From positions 1 to 34,868 of the forward strand of contig JAEEOY010000040.1 of NCBI GenBank assembly GCA_016284515.1: a DNA stretch of 34,868 nt. The letters are read 5' to 3'. The translations under genes were made by a program, and so were the position numbers. The number at the start of each line of letters is the position of its first letter. Within the stretch, counting starts at the first letter, position 1. This DNA is from Kiritimatiellia bacterium. Its GTDB lineage: Bacteria; Verrucomicrobiota; Kiritimatiellia; RFP12; UBA1067. Under the pieces are notes generated by a model that did not search any database, was not told the DNA's origin, and saw only the letters and a list, made by a program, of their open reading frames with translations. This document shows, one piece after another, positions 7,911 through 16,221 of this stretch.

Positions 7911-8726
7911 ATGAAAGCAACCATAGCAATCCTGGCCGTCGCCGCGTCCTTCGCGGCGGCGGCGGAAGAAGCGGCGGCGGAAGAAGCCAGCGAACCGGCC
8001 ACTGCCTCTCCCGGGAAATTCTCCGCCGAGGTCTCCGTCGATGTGCTTAGCGACTACATCTGGCGCGGAAAGATCTGCAACGGGAATCCCGTCTGGCAGC
8101 CGAGCGCCACGCTTGCCTACGAGTACGGCGACTTCGGCAAGGTCTCCGCCAACGTCTGGGCCAGCATGGACCTAACCCACCGCCGCGGCACGATGAACGC
8201 GAGCCGGCATGCATGCGGAATCCAGGAGCTCGACTACACGCTGGCGTACGCCAACTCGTTCGGTCCCGTAGACGTCGAGATCGGGCACATCTGGTACTCG
8301 TTCCCCTACGGCAACGGACGCTCCACCGAGGAGCTCTACGGAACAGTGGCGTACAACAACCCGATCGCGACCCCGTCGCTCACGGTGTACTGGGACTATC
8401 TCGACACCGCTGGTAACGACGTCTCGGCCGTCTACGCGACGTTTGCGCTCTCGCGTGACTTTGAGCCGGTCGAGAAGCTGACGGTCACACCATCCGCCGC
8501 ACTGAGCTTCGCCGACCATGCCTACACCGGCTCGTCCGGCGGCACTGAGGCGACCGACTTGACACTCGGCGTCGCGGCGTCATACGCCGTTACGGAGTGG
8601 TTGTCGCTGGGCGCGCAGCTCAACTACACCTGGACACCCTCGCGCACTCTCCGCAACGAGGGATACATGGGCGAAGGCGAGCACCAGATCGTCTGGGGCG
8701 GCGTAAACGCAACGCTCTCGTTCTAG
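7911..8726 (+). CDS. Outer-membrane beta-barrel protein (TorF/Gcw_chp-like)
   Basis: A 271-residue secreted protein. The N-terminal signal peptide (MKATIAILAVAASFAAAA) is followed by an acidic Ala/Glu linker. Alternating hydrophobic and aromatic strands then run to a terminal phenylalanine (VNATLSF), the usual outer-membrane barrel end signal. The opening strand VSVDVLSDYIWRG resembles the TorF-type putative porin family. It follows amtB by 68 bp with AAGGAA before its ATG and sits before a strong terminator, so it is probably co-transcribed with glnK-amtB. I infer that it may help ammonium or another nitrogen source cross the outer membrane. Its function is not established by sequence. Confidence 0.75.
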   Translation: MKATIAILAVAASFAAAAEEAAAEEASEPATASPGKFSAEVSVDVLSDYIWRGKICNGNPVWQPSATLAYEYGDFGKVSANVWASMDLTHRRGTMNASRHACGIQELDYTLAYANSFGPVDVEIGHIWYSFPYGNGRSTEELYGTVAYNNPIATPSLTVYWDYLDTAGNDVSAVYATFALSRDFEPVEKLTVTPSAALSFADHAYTGSSGGTEATDLTLGVAASYAVTEWLSLGAQLNYTWTPSRTLRNEGYMGEGEHQIVWGGVNATLSF

Positions 8727-8743
8727 TTTAAGCGTAAATCTTG

Positions 8744-8785
8744 CCTGCGGCGCGGTTCCGTACTTGTTCCCGCGCCGCAGGTTTT
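8744..8785 (+). terminator. Rho-independent terminator after the glnK-amtB operon
   Basis: A perfect 12-bp stem, CCTGCGGCGCGG / CCGCGCCGCAGG, with a 14-nt loop is followed by TTTTG. It lies 17 bp after the barrel-protein stop codon. Confidence 0.85.
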
Positions 8786-8812
8786 GCCTCAAGAAGCCGA
8801 CGGAGCAGGAAC

Positions 8813-10633
8813 ATGGAAGGAGTTTACAGAATTGCCGCTGCAACGCCGCGCCTCCACCTAGGGGACGCGGCGGCAAACGCGAAGGAGCTTGTGCGGCTCG
8901 CCAAGGCCGCCGCCAGGGATGGGGTATCTGCGATCGTATTCCCCGAACTGTGCCTGACCGGATATACCTGTGGCGACATGTTCTTCCGCGACGAGCTTCT
9001 CCGCGCCGCGTCAGCGGCGGTTGAGGTGTTTGCCGCCAAAACAGCATCCCTGCCGCTGGTCTCAGTCGTCGGACTGCCGATTGCTGATGGCCCGGCAATA
9101 TACAACGCAGCGGCCGTCGTCCACGGTGGAAAGGTGGTCGGAACCGTCCGCAAGCGCACTCTGCCGAACTACGGCGAATACTACGAGCGGAGGCAGTTCA
9201 CGCCTGCGCCCGCCGGCGAGCCGCTTGCCGTCTTCGACGTCGGTTCGTTCCGGTTCGGCGTCGAGATCTGCGAGGATCTTTGGACGCCCGTGCCGCCGAG
9301 TTCGCTGATGGCGGAATGCGGCGTCGACGTGGTGTTCAACCTTTCCGCCAGCACGGAATTCCTTGGCAAGTCGCAGAAGCGCCGGTCGCTCGTCGAGCAG
9401 CAGAGCCTGCGCCTCGGGTGCGCCTACGCGATGGCATGCGCCGGCACTGGGGAGTCGAGTTCCGACGCGGTCTATGGCGGATGCCCGCTCATCGCCGTGG
9501 AAGGCAGGACGGTTGCCGAGGGCAAGATGCTGCGCGCCGCGCCCCAGATCGTCGCGGCGGACGTCGATGTTGCCGCGGCCCGTCACCGCAGAAGGAGCAC
9601 TTCTTCTGTCTACTGCTCCCGTTCCCTCGCCGGTGTCGGCCAGCAGACGCAGCTGGTCGCCGTCTCCGCCCAGGTGCCGGAGTCGACGCCGTCCGTCCTC
9701 TCCTGCTCGCCCTTTCTGGACGAGTATGGCGAGGACCGATGGTGGCGTAGGCTTCTGGACATCCAGGCGGCGGGACTCGCGCGGCGCATGGCGAGCGCCT
9801 CCGTCGGGCGGCTTGTCGTCGGCGTGTCGGGCGGTGCGGACTCCGCGCTCGCGCTTCTTGGCGCCTCTGCGGCGCTCGACCGGATGGGGCTTGAACGCGA
9901 CAGTCTTCTTGCCGTCGTCATGCCTGGGTTCGGATCGACGAAAACCACGCAGAGCCGCGCCGTCGCGCTGGCGGAAGCGGTCGGCGCGTCGGTACGCGTC
10001 GTTGACATCCGCGAGTCGTGCCGCAGGCACCTCCTCGAGATAGGACATGTCGAGGGCGTTCACGACATCGCCTACGAGAACGCCCAGGCGCGGGAGCGGA
10101 CACAGGTCCTGATGGACCTCGCAAACATGGAACACGCGCTTGTAGTCGGCACGGGAGACCTCTCCGAGATCGCCCTCGGGTGGAACACATACAACGGCGA
10201 CCACATGAGCATGTACCAGATCAACGCATCCGTGCCGAAGACGATGGTGCTCGCAGCCCTGCGTCATATCGCGGAAGAATCGGAGGAAAGACTGGGCGAC
10301 ATTCTGCGCCGGACGGCCTCATCGCCGATTACGCCGGAACTTATCCCCGATGCCGCAGCCAACGACTCGGAGGTGCGGCTCGGTCCTTACGAGCTGCATG
10401 ACTTCTTCCTCTTTCACTATCTTGTGGATGGCGCGGCGGCGGACAAGCTGCGCGAAATGGCGCGAATTGCGTTTGCCGGGAAACATTCGCCCGAAGAGGT
10501 CGACGACACGCTTTGCAAGTTCATCAGACGTTTCCGCGCCGCCCAGTATAAACGCAACTGCGTCCCCGACGGTCCGAAAATCACGCTTTCCCTCTCCCCG
10601 CGCGCAGACTGGCGCATGCCTAGCGACATGTAG
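8813..10633 (+). CDS. nadE: Glutamine-dependent NAD+ synthetase
   Basis: The ATG at 8813 follows GGAGCAGGA; the track extension covers the terminator and is not used. The 606-residue two-domain enzyme has an N-terminal nitrilase-type glutaminase with the Glu-Lys-Cys triad in FPELCLTGYTCGD, RKRTLPNYGEYYE and GVEICEDLW. The C-terminal ammonia-dependent synthetase has the ATP pyrophosphatase loop VSGGADSALAL, followed by GTGDLSEIALGW and DHMSMYQIN. It converts deamido-NAD, ATP and glutamine to NAD. The length and order match the long glutamine-dependent form. It is apparently a single-gene unit between a terminator and the promoter of the next gene. Confidence 0.95.
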   Translation: MEGVYRIAAATPRLHLGDAAANAKELVRLAKAAARDGVSAIVFPELCLTGYTCGDMFFRDELLRAASAAVEVFAAKTASLPLVSVVGLPIADGPAIYNAAAVVHGGKVVGTVRKRTLPNYGEYYERRQFTPAPAGEPLAVFDVGSFRFGVEICEDLWTPVPPSSLMAECGVDVVFNLSASTEFLGKSQKRRSLVEQQSLRLGCAYAMACAGTGESSSDAVYGGCPLIAVEGRTVAEGKMLRAAPQIVAADVDVAAARHRRRSTSSVYCSRSLAGVGQQTQLVAVSAQVPESTPSVLSCSPFLDEYGEDRWWRRLLDIQAAGLARRMASASVGRLVVGVSGGADSALALLGASAALDRMGLERDSLLAVVMPGFGSTKTTQSRAVALAEAVGASVRVVDIRESCRRHLLEIGHVEGVHDIAYENAQARERTQVLMDLANMEHALVVGTGDLSEIALGWNTYNGDHMSMYQINASVPKTMVLAALRHIAEESEERLGDILRRTASSPITPELIPDAAANDSEVRLGPYELHDFFLFHYLVDGAAADKLREMARIAFAGKHSPEEVDDTLCKFIRRFRAAQYKRNCVPDGPKITLSLSPRADWRMPSDM

Positions 10634-10657
10634 CCTTTCACCCAACTGGCGATGGTG

Positions 10658-10666
10658 TGATATAAT
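10658..10666 (+). promoter_or_regulatory. Extended -10 promoter of the LysE-family gene
   Basis: TGATATAAT lies at 10658-10666. The predicted start at 10673 is one base before the ATG at 10674, so the mRNA should have essentially no leader. No convincing -35 is visible. Confidence 0.65.
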
Positions 10667-10673
10667 ATCCGCC

Positions 10674-11309
10674 ATGCTTTCGACCTACATAATCGGATGC
10701 GTCGCGCTCATCATCAAGCCCGGGCCGGACTTGTTGTGCACGCTCGCGACGGCAATCGCCGACGGCAAGGCGCGCGCCTCTACGCTCATGGCCGGACTCG
10801 TGCTCGGCTGCTGGCTGTGGATCTGGCTGCTCGCGGCAGGGGTGGCATCGTTCTTCACCACGCATCAAGGCGTGATGACGGCGATACAGCTCGTAGGGAT
10901 CGCCTACATCGCCTATCTGGCGATTGGATCGTTCAGGGAGGCAATCAACGGATTCCGCCATCGCACAGAGAACGCGCTCTGTCCGGCTGCGGCGAAAGGC
11001 TGGCGGCTTGTGGGACGCGGCGTCCTGATGGCGATGTCGAATCCGCTGACGATTCTCTTCTTCCTGGCGTTTCTTCCGAACTTCACGCAGCAGGAATCCG
11101 CATTCCCGCCCGCCGTGCAGGTGCTGCTCCTCGGTACGCTTTTCTGCGCGCTCGTTCCGTTCATCTACTTCCCGATCATCATCGCTGCGGACTTCTTCCG
11201 TGCGCGCCTGCTCGGTTCGGCAAAGGCGACGGCCTCGCTCAAGCTCGTCTCCGCTCTCATGCTCACGGCCGTCACGGTCATACTGTCCATGCCCATGTTC
11301 GGACTGTAG
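10674..11309 (+). CDS. LysE/RhtB-family exporter
   Basis: A 211-residue inner-membrane protein with about six hydrophobic segments. The N-terminal signature IIGCVALIIKPGPDLLCTLATAIADGKARAS matches the LysE/RhtB family (PGPDxL motif), and AMSNPLTILFFLAFLPNF is the conserved mid-protein segment. Members export amino acids or related small molecules. The substrate is unknown, but export of an amino acid fits a nitrogen-centred neighbourhood. It has its own extended -10 promoter with virtually no leader and no Shine-Dalgarno. The downstream hairpin at 11367-11387 probably ends transcription. Confidence 0.88.
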   Translation: MLSTYIIGCVALIIKPGPDLLCTLATAIADGKARASTLMAGLVLGCWLWIWLLAAGVASFFTTHQGVMTAIQLVGIAYIAYLAIGSFREAINGFRHRTENALCPAAAKGWRLVGRGVLMAMSNPLTILFFLAFLPNFTQQESAFPPAVQVLLLGTLFCALVPFIYFPIIIAADFFRARLLGSAKATASLKLVSALMLTAVTVILSMPMFGL

Positions 11310-11366
11310 ACTGTGTCGAATGGACTTATCCCGAAGGATCGGGTCTTAATGCGCTGGCCGTACGTT

Positions 11367-11400
11367 GGGCGGGCAACTGCCCGACCCGTAAAAACTTTTT
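11367..11400 (+). terminator. Probable terminator after the LysE-family gene
   Basis: GGGCGGGC pairs with GCCCGACCC (one bulged A, small loop) and is followed by TAAAAACTTTTT. The stem is GC-rich, but the T-run begins several bases after it, so the call is moderate. Confidence 0.5.
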
Positions 11401-11429
11401 GCGCCCGAAAAGCGGAAAATGACGGAATA

Positions 11430-11438
11430 TGATATAAT
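11430..11438 (+). promoter_or_regulatory. Extended -10 promoter of mntA-hepT
   Basis: TGATATAAT ends at 11438, which predicts a start near 11445. The candidate ATGs at 11452 and 11458 lie only 7 or 13 nt further on. Confidence 0.6.
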
Positions 11439-11451
11439 ATTTGCACTTGAT

Positions 11452-11751
11452 ATGTGTATGCTGGACGAGATACGTGCGAAGCGGGATGAGATATACGCTA
11501 TCGCGAGGAGACACAAGGCCGAAAAGCTTTGGGTCTTCGGCTCCTGCGCCCGCAGGGAAGAGCGCCCTGACAGCGACGTGGATTTTCTTGTCAAATGGAT
11601 GCCGGGCGAGTATAGTTGGCGTAATGAACGTGCAATGTCATCCGCATATGAAAAACTGCTTGGCAGCAAAGTTGACCTTGTGGCATCTCGAATTCTGCCG
11701 CAGTCTCTTGGCTTTGCGCATCGTGTTTGCAAGGAGGCCGTGCCGGTATGA
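11452..11751 (+). CDS. mntA: MntA-type antitoxin nucleotidyltransferase
   Basis: A 99-residue minimal nucleotidyltransferase. ATG 11452 (MCMLDEI) or 11458 (MLDEI) is preferred over the track start at 11419, because the promoter TATAAT lies between them. The active-site pattern is VFGSCARREERPDSDVDFLV, i.e. GSxAR...SDxD. In characterised pairs MntA adds AMP to the HepT toxin and inactivates it. The end overlaps the hepT start by 4 bp (ATGA), and AAGGAGG for hepT lies inside this gene. Base composition of the pair is visibly less GC-rich than the flanks, consistent with recent transfer. Confidence 0.9.
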   Translation: MCMLDEIRAKRDEIYAIARRHKAEKLWVFGSCARREERPDSDVDFLVKWMPGEYSWRNERAMSSAYEKLLGSKVDLVASRILPQSLGFAHRVCKEAVPV

Positions 11752-12143
11752 CGAATCCTTCGCTTTATCGTGATGATTCGCGTGTTCGGCACATGCTGGA
11801 TGCGATGGAACGGATAGCCGAGCTGAGCAGGGGGCTGGAGCGCGAACAATTGCGGCGGCATGAAAACACGACTGAGATGATCCTCTTTAATTTGATGGTG
11901 CTGGGTGAGGCAGCCAATAACATCACCCGTGAGTTTGCAGCCCAGAATCCGGATGTAGATTGGAAGGGGTTAGCTGGTGTTAGGCATAAGATTGTGCATG
12001 ATTATGCCGACATAGATTACGACACTATTTGGGATATACTGCAAAATGACATTCCGGTCGAATGTGAAAAAGTGAAAGCTGTCGCAGCAACACTTCCGCC
12101 GGAGCCAACGCTGCCACCTCCGAACATGGCGGATTTCCTGTAA
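11748..12143 (+). CDS. hepT: HepT-type HEPN toxin
   Basis: A 131-residue HEPN-domain protein starting at ATG 11748, seven codons inside the track ORF and coupled to mntA through ATGA. The RNase motif R-x4-H followed by tyrosine is present as RHKIVHDY, with downstream DIDYDTIWDIL typical of HepT. It is expected to cleave RNA when free and to be silenced by AMPylation of the tyrosine by MntA. The usual upstream helix LVLGEAANNI is present (as MVLGEAANN). The proline-rich tail (PPEPTLPPPN) is dispensable-looking. No integrase or transposase adjoins the pair. Confidence 0.9.
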   Translation: MTNPSLYRDDSRVRHMLDAMERIAELSRGLEREQLRRHENTTEMILFNLMVLGEAANNITREFAAQNPDVDWKGLAGVRHKIVHDYADIDYDTIWDILQNDIPVECEKVKAVAATLPPEPTLPPPNMADFL

Positions 12144-12521
12144 CCAATCTCAAACCGTAAACTGAAAATGAAAGGAACGGCAATCAGTCACTAACCGGTA
12201 CATAGGTGGGCAACGCCCCGTTAGCAGCCGGGCAGCAGAGACGACGGCGTGCATGTCTCCGCCATGCCCGACGAACTCGCCATCAGCGCGTTTTCCGCGG
12301 GCGAGGCCGATGCAATCACGGGGATGCCGTTCGGCACTGCAAAGCCTCCACGCGGTGAGGGAATGTCCGCTGAACGCTACGGCATGATCGAGGCGGCCTA
12401 CGAGGCAGGGTTTGCGCAGGGTGAACAGAGCCGCGTCTTCCCTCCGGTATCGGATATCTTCACCTCGACCACACATCGGCGCACGGCGCGCCGTCCGCGC
12501 TGAGGCCGAGGTTAGGTGGCA
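12144..12521. other. Intergenic stretch with one weak hypothetical ORF
   Basis: This stretch between hepT and the gltD control region has no confident gene. A + strand frame is open from about 12225 to 12503 with a GTG at 12249 (84 residues, containing SAERYGMIEAAYEAGFAQGEQ). A competing minus-strand frame is open at 12150-12476. Neither has a clear Shine-Dalgarno or a family I recognise. The + frame may be the tail of a decayed gene. The early part (12145-12200) is AT-richer, like the toxin-antitoxin pair. Confidence 0.3.
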
Positions 12522-12568
12522 TTACAAGATTGCAACACCACGGCGCGGAGGAATTACAGGAATTGTAA
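12522..12568 (+). promoter_or_regulatory. Putative NtrC-like enhancer sites upstream of gltD
   Basis: The palindrome TTACA-GGAAT-TGTAA lies at 12554-12568, centred about 67 bp before the predicted start. A second TTACA at 12522-12526, followed by a near half-site TGCAA, lies exactly 32 bp upstream. The geometry matches that seen before glnK and gltB. Confidence 0.65.
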
Positions 12569-12600
12569 AGGATCGGACGGTAGGATCGGGTTTTGGTCGC

Positions 12601-12618
12601 TTGGCATGGGTTGTGCTA
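12601..12618 (+). promoter_or_regulatory. Sigma-54 promoter of gltD-glmS
   Basis: TTGGCATGGGTTGTGCTA has GG (12603-12604) and GC (12615-12616) ten bases apart, as sigma-54 requires. The predicted start near 12628 leaves about 4 nt before the gltD ATG. The -24 and -12 boxes are nearly identical to those of gltB, at the same 31-bp distance from the ATG. Confidence 0.8.
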
Positions 12619-12631
12619 AATTGCACATGAT

Positions 12632-13987
12632 ATGCAACGAATACACGACATCTACCGTCCGACCGATGAACGCGTCACTGACTGGCGCGAGGTCGAACGT
12701 GCGCTCACCGACGAAGAACTCAAGGAGCAGACCTCGCGCTGCATGAACTGCGGACAGCCGTTCTGCCACGCATACGGGTGTCCGCTCGGCAACCTGGTCC
12801 CCGACCAGAACCGCGCCGTCGCGCAGGGCGACTGGAAGCGTGCCTACGCGCTCCTCTCGGCGAATTCCGACTTCCCCGAGTTCACCTCGCGGATATGTCC
12901 GGCATTGTGCGAGGCGAGTTGCGTGCACGGACTCGACGAGGAGGCGGTCATGGTGCGGCAGTCGGAGAAGCGCATCATCGAGACGGCGTTCGCCAACGGA
13001 TGGGTCGTGCCGCGTCCGCCGGAAAGGGAGAACGGCAAGTCCGTCGCCGTCATCGGCGCTGGGCCTGCGGGTCTTTCGGCGGCCGTCACCCTGCGCCGCC
13101 GCGGATTCGCGGTGACGGTGTACGAGCGCAGGAAGAACATCGGCGGACTCCTCCGCTACGGAATCCCGTGCTTCAAGCTGGACAAGGCGCTTATCGACAG
13201 AAGGCGCAAGGTTCTGGAGGCGGAGGGAATCCGGTTCGTGACGGACTGCGAGGTCGGGAAGGACGTCTCCGCGGAGTGGCTGAAGAAGGAGCACGACGCG
13301 GTAGTAGTGGCGATCGGAACGCCAGCAGCGCGCGACCTCAGGATCCCCGGACGCGAACTCGGCGGCATTCATCTCGCGCTTGAGCTTCTGGAAGGACAGA
13401 ATCGTTTCCTGACGGGGGAAATCACTGAGGCGCCGATCAACGCGAAGGGTAAGAAGGTCCTCGTGATAGGCGGAGGCGATACGGGCAGCGACTGCGTGGG
13501 CACGTCGATCCGCCAGGGCGCGGCGAGCGTGACGCAGATAGAGATCATGCCGAAGCCGCCGGACGAACGCGACGCCTCCACGCCGTGGCCGCTCTGGCCA
13601 TACATGCTGCGCACAAGCTCCAGCCACAAAGAAGGGTGCGTGCGGCGCTGGAACCTGAATTCGCTGAGGTTCATCGGCGATGGACATGTCTCCGGCGTTG
13701 AAGTGGAGACAGTCGAATGGGAGTTCACTCCCGAAGGCAGACCTGCGAAGTTCCACAGCGTGCCGAACACCAAGGAACTCATCGAGGCAGACCTTGTGTT
13801 CCTCGCGATGGGATTCACCGGCGTTCCGGCGGAGAATCCGATCGTCTCGCAGCTGAAGCTCGCGCAGACGCCGCGCACCGCCCTTGTCGCCGATCCCGCG
13901 CGGAACATCTTCTGCGTCGGCGACTGCGCGTCCGGCGCGTCTCTCGTCGTCCGCGCGCTCGCAAGTGGAAAATCACTACAAATCTAG
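12632..13987 (+). CDS. gltD: Glutamate synthase small subunit GltD
   Basis: A 451-residue NADPH-dependent reductase subunit. The N-terminal cysteine clusters RCMNCGQPFCHAYGCPLGN and CPALCEASC bind 4Fe-4S centres. The FAD-binding Rossmann motif VAVIGAGPAGLSAA lies near residue 135 and the NADPH-binding motif VLVIGGGDTGSDC near residue 280. The C-terminal FAD motif FCVGDCASGASLVVRAL is followed by an early stop (SGKSLQI), about a dozen residues shorter than usual. It feeds electrons to GltB, which is encoded separately 2.3 kb downstream from its own promoter. glmS follows after 10 bp in the same operon. It is probably induced by nitrogen limitation through sigma-54. Confidence 0.95.
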   Translation: MQRIHDIYRPTDERVTDWREVERALTDEELKEQTSRCMNCGQPFCHAYGCPLGNLVPDQNRAVAQGDWKRAYALLSANSDFPEFTSRICPALCEASCVHGLDEEAVMVRQSEKRIIETAFANGWVVPRPPERENGKSVAVIGAGPAGLSAAVTLRRRGFAVTVYERRKNIGGLLRYGIPCFKLDKALIDRRRKVLEAEGIRFVTDCEVGKDVSAEWLKKEHDAVVVAIGTPAARDLRIPGRELGGIHLALELLEGQNRFLTGEITEAPINAKGKKVLVIGGGDTGSDCVGTSIRQGAASVTQIEIMPKPPDERDASTPWPLWPYMLRTSSSHKEGCVRRWNLNSLRFIGDGHVSGVEVETVEWEFTPEGRPAKFHSVPNTKELIEADLVFLAMGFTGVPAENPIVSQLKLAQTPRTALVADPARNIFCVGDCASGASLVVRALASGKSLQI

Positions 13988-13997
13988 GCAGGACACC

Positions 13998-15842
13998 ATG
14001 TGTGGAATAGTGGGTTTTACTTCACGGAACAGACCGGCGATTGGCCCGCTAGTCAACGGCCTCAGGCGGCTCGAATACCGCGGATACGACTCGGCGGGCG
14101 TAGCGCTTGAGTCTGCGGACGGCATAAAGGTATACAAGCAGACGGGGAAAGTCGCAGAGCTCGACAGCCTCCTTTCGCGGGCGCTCCCCGAAGGCGAGCG
14201 CGGCAAGTACACTCTCGGCATCGCGCACACGCGCTGGGCGACGCACGGACTCCCCACCGTCGCCAACGCGCATCCGCACATTGCCGACGAAGGCCGCCTC
14301 GCGCTTGTCCACAACGGCATAATCGAGAATTACGCGGCGCTTCGCGCTGGGCTTGAGAAGCGCGGAGCGAAGTTCCTTTCGCAGACCGACACCGAGGTCG
14401 TTGCGCATTTGGTCGCAGCGTTCGACAAAGGCGACTTTCTGACGGCCGTAGCCGAGGCGCTCAAGCGCGTCGAGGGGACTTACGGAATCGCTGCGATATC
14501 GGCGAGGCATCCTGGCGAAATGGTGGTTGCGCGCAAAGGAAGTCCTCTCGTCATAGGCGTAGGAGAAGACGACATCGTAGTCGCGAGCGATGTGTCTGCA
14601 ATTGTCGCGTACACCAGGCAGGTAATCTACCTAAAGGACGGCGACATAGCGCGCATCACGCCAAAAGGCGTGGACATCCACACCCTCGACAACTCGCCCG
14701 TCACGCGCGAAGTGCAGGAGGTGGACTGGGATATCGGCGCAATAGAGAAGGGCGGCTACGAGCACTTCATGCTCAAGGAGATATTCGAGCAACCAGACGC
14801 GCTCGCGAACACGATTCGCGGACGGCTCGACCCCGCGGGAGGAACGGCGTTCCTCTCTGGGCTCTCGCTGTCTCCGCGCGAACTGGCAGCCGTGAGGCGC
14901 GTCGTCATCGTGGGGTGCGGGACTTCGCTGCATGCAGGCATGGTCGGCAAGTACCTGTTCGAGAAGCTGGCCGACATTCCGACGGCTCCCGAGCAGGCGG
15001 CGGAGTTCAGGTACTCGAATCCGATTGTCGGGCCAGACGATTGGGTGATGGCATTGTCGCAGTCGGGCGAGACGGCCGACACGCTTGCGGCCGTCCGCGA
15101 GTCGATCAGGAAGGGCGCGCTCGTTTCGGGGCTATGCAACGTCGTCGGGTCCACGATCGCCCGCGAAGCCGGGCGGGGCGTATATCTCCACGCGGGCCCC
15201 GAGATTTCCGTTGCGTCGACCAAGGCGTTTACCGCGCAGGTGACGGCGCTTCTCATGACGGCACTTAAGCTCGGCAGGACGCGCCGCCTCTCGTTCGAGG
15301 ACGGCGATAGGCTTGTGAAGGAAATCTCACGCCTTCCCGAACTCGTCGGCAAGGTGCTCGAGGGCAACGATGCAATCGCGAAAGTCGCGGAAAAGTACGC
15401 GAAGGCGGACGACATGTTCTTCATAGGGCGAGGGATGCTGCATCCTGTTGCGCTCGAGGGGGCGCTCAAGATCAAGGAAGTCGCCTATGTGCACGCTGAG
15501 GGTTATCAGGCGGCGGAGCTAAAGCACGGGCCGATAGCGCTCCTCTCGGAGAAGACGCCGGTCGTCGCGCTGCTCGCCGACATCCCCGGCAAGGAGAAGA
15601 CGCTCGGCAACGTGCAGGAGTGCCGTGCACGCCTTGCGCCGGTTGTCGGTGTGGTGACGGAAGGCGACGAAGCCGCGGCCGCGGCGGTCACGGATGCGCT
15701 TGTGATCCCGAAGACCTGCGCGGAGCTGTCTCCCATCGTCACGGTGGTGGTGCTACAGCTTTTCGCGTACCACGTCGCTCGGCTTCGCGGATGCGAAATT
15801 GACCAGCCGAGAAATCTTGCGAAGTCGGTCACCGTAGAGTAG
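13998..15842 (+). CDS. glmS: Glutamine-fructose-6-phosphate aminotransferase GlmS
   Basis: The ATG at 13998 gives MCGIVGF, exposing the class II glutaminase nucleophile Cys2. The 614-residue enzyme has the glutaminase domain (RRLEYRGYDSAG, HTRWATHG, HNGIIENY). Two SIS isomerase domains follow (VGCGTSLHAG, SQSGETADTLAA, EISVASTKAFTAQ), and the tail ends with DQPRNLAKSVTVE. It makes glucosamine 6-phosphate for peptidoglycan and lipid A. It sits 10 bp after gltD, so the sigma-54 promoter should link amino-sugar synthesis to nitrogen status. There is no room for a glmS ribozyme upstream. A hairpin follows the stop. Confidence 0.97.
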   Translation: MCGIVGFTSRNRPAIGPLVNGLRRLEYRGYDSAGVALESADGIKVYKQTGKVAELDSLLSRALPEGERGKYTLGIAHTRWATHGLPTVANAHPHIADEGRLALVHNGIIENYAALRAGLEKRGAKFLSQTDTEVVAHLVAAFDKGDFLTAVAEALKRVEGTYGIAAISARHPGEMVVARKGSPLVIGVGEDDIVVASDVSAIVAYTRQVIYLKDGDIARITPKGVDIHTLDNSPVTREVQEVDWDIGAIEKGGYEHFMLKEIFEQPDALANTIRGRLDPAGGTAFLSGLSLSPRELAAVRRVVIVGCGTSLHAGMVGKYLFEKLADIPTAPEQAAEFRYSNPIVGPDDWVMALSQSGETADTLAAVRESIRKGALVSGLCNVVGSTIAREAGRGVYLHAGPEISVASTKAFTAQVTALLMTALKLGRTRRLSFEDGDRLVKEISRLPELVGKVLEGNDAIAKVAEKYAKADDMFFIGRGMLHPVALEGALKIKEVAYVHAEGYQAAELKHGPIALLSEKTPVVALLADIPGKEKTLGNVQECRARLAPVVGVVTEGDEAAAAAVTDALVIPKTCAELSPIVTVVVLQLFAYHVARLRGCEIDQPRNLAKSVTVE

Positions 15843-15856
15843 CGCTACGCGCGCTC

Positions 15857-15878
15857 GGCGCTTTGAGATAAAAGCGCC
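15857..15878 (+). terminator. Possible terminator after glmS
   Basis: An 8-bp perfect stem GGCGCTTT / AAAGCGCC with a 6-nt loop lies 14 bp after the glmS stop. The following bases (TTGTCCTT) form only a weak T-run. Confidence 0.45.
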
Positions 15879-16143
15879 TTGTCCTTGGGTTTGTCGCGCA
15901 CCTTTTAAGTTTCATCGCAGTCATACCGCGATGTTTTACCTGCCACGTCCTGCCGATCGTTTCTCTCTCCGATTAACTGATGTAATTTTGCCGTCCGAAT
16001 CCAGTATTGCATAAATCTGATCAATAGTTGTATTGCTGCCCCAAGATGAACCTGTGACCCCAACCCAACCATTGCCGCGTAGTGATAAACCTCCTATCCA
16101 AGGGCGGGATCGGCGGTAAAACTGTAATGACGCATCGCGCGTG
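15879..16143. pseudogene. AT-richer spacer with a possible minus-strand gene remnant
   Basis: The region between glmS and the gltB control sites has no clear gene. On the minus strand a 93-codon frame (15936-16217) contains a plausible protein-like stretch, GLSLRGNGWVGVTGSSWG followed by TTIDQIYAILDSDGKI. The frame starts inside the gltB regulatory region and lacks a convincing start site. I read it as a possible decayed fragment of a secreted or structural gene, but chance is not excluded. Confidence 0.3.
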
Positions 16144-16190
16144 TTACATGAATTGTAACAGATGAGCTGTGGATATTGCGCGGAATGTGT
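16123..16190 (+). promoter_or_regulatory. Putative NtrC-like enhancer sites upstream of gltB
   Basis: The best copy of the palindrome, TGTTACATGAATTGTAACA (7-5-7, perfect), lies at 16142-16160 and is centred 98 bp before the predicted start. A degenerate copy TTGCG-CGGAA-TGTGT (16176-16190) falls exactly 32 bp downstream, where glnK and gltD have their perfect site. A further half-site TGTAA lies at 16123-16127. Confidence 0.65.
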
Positions 16191-16221
16191 GTCTTTGCGC
16201 CTGTGCGCTGGAAACATGTGC

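Noticed and set aside
12150-12476. 108-codon minus-strand ORF between hepT and gltD
   Set aside because: There is no ribosome site or recognisable domain, and a competing + strand frame covers the same bases.
13988-13997. glmS ribozyme/riboswitch
   Set aside because: Only 10 bp separate gltD and glmS, so no ribozyme can be present upstream of the gene.
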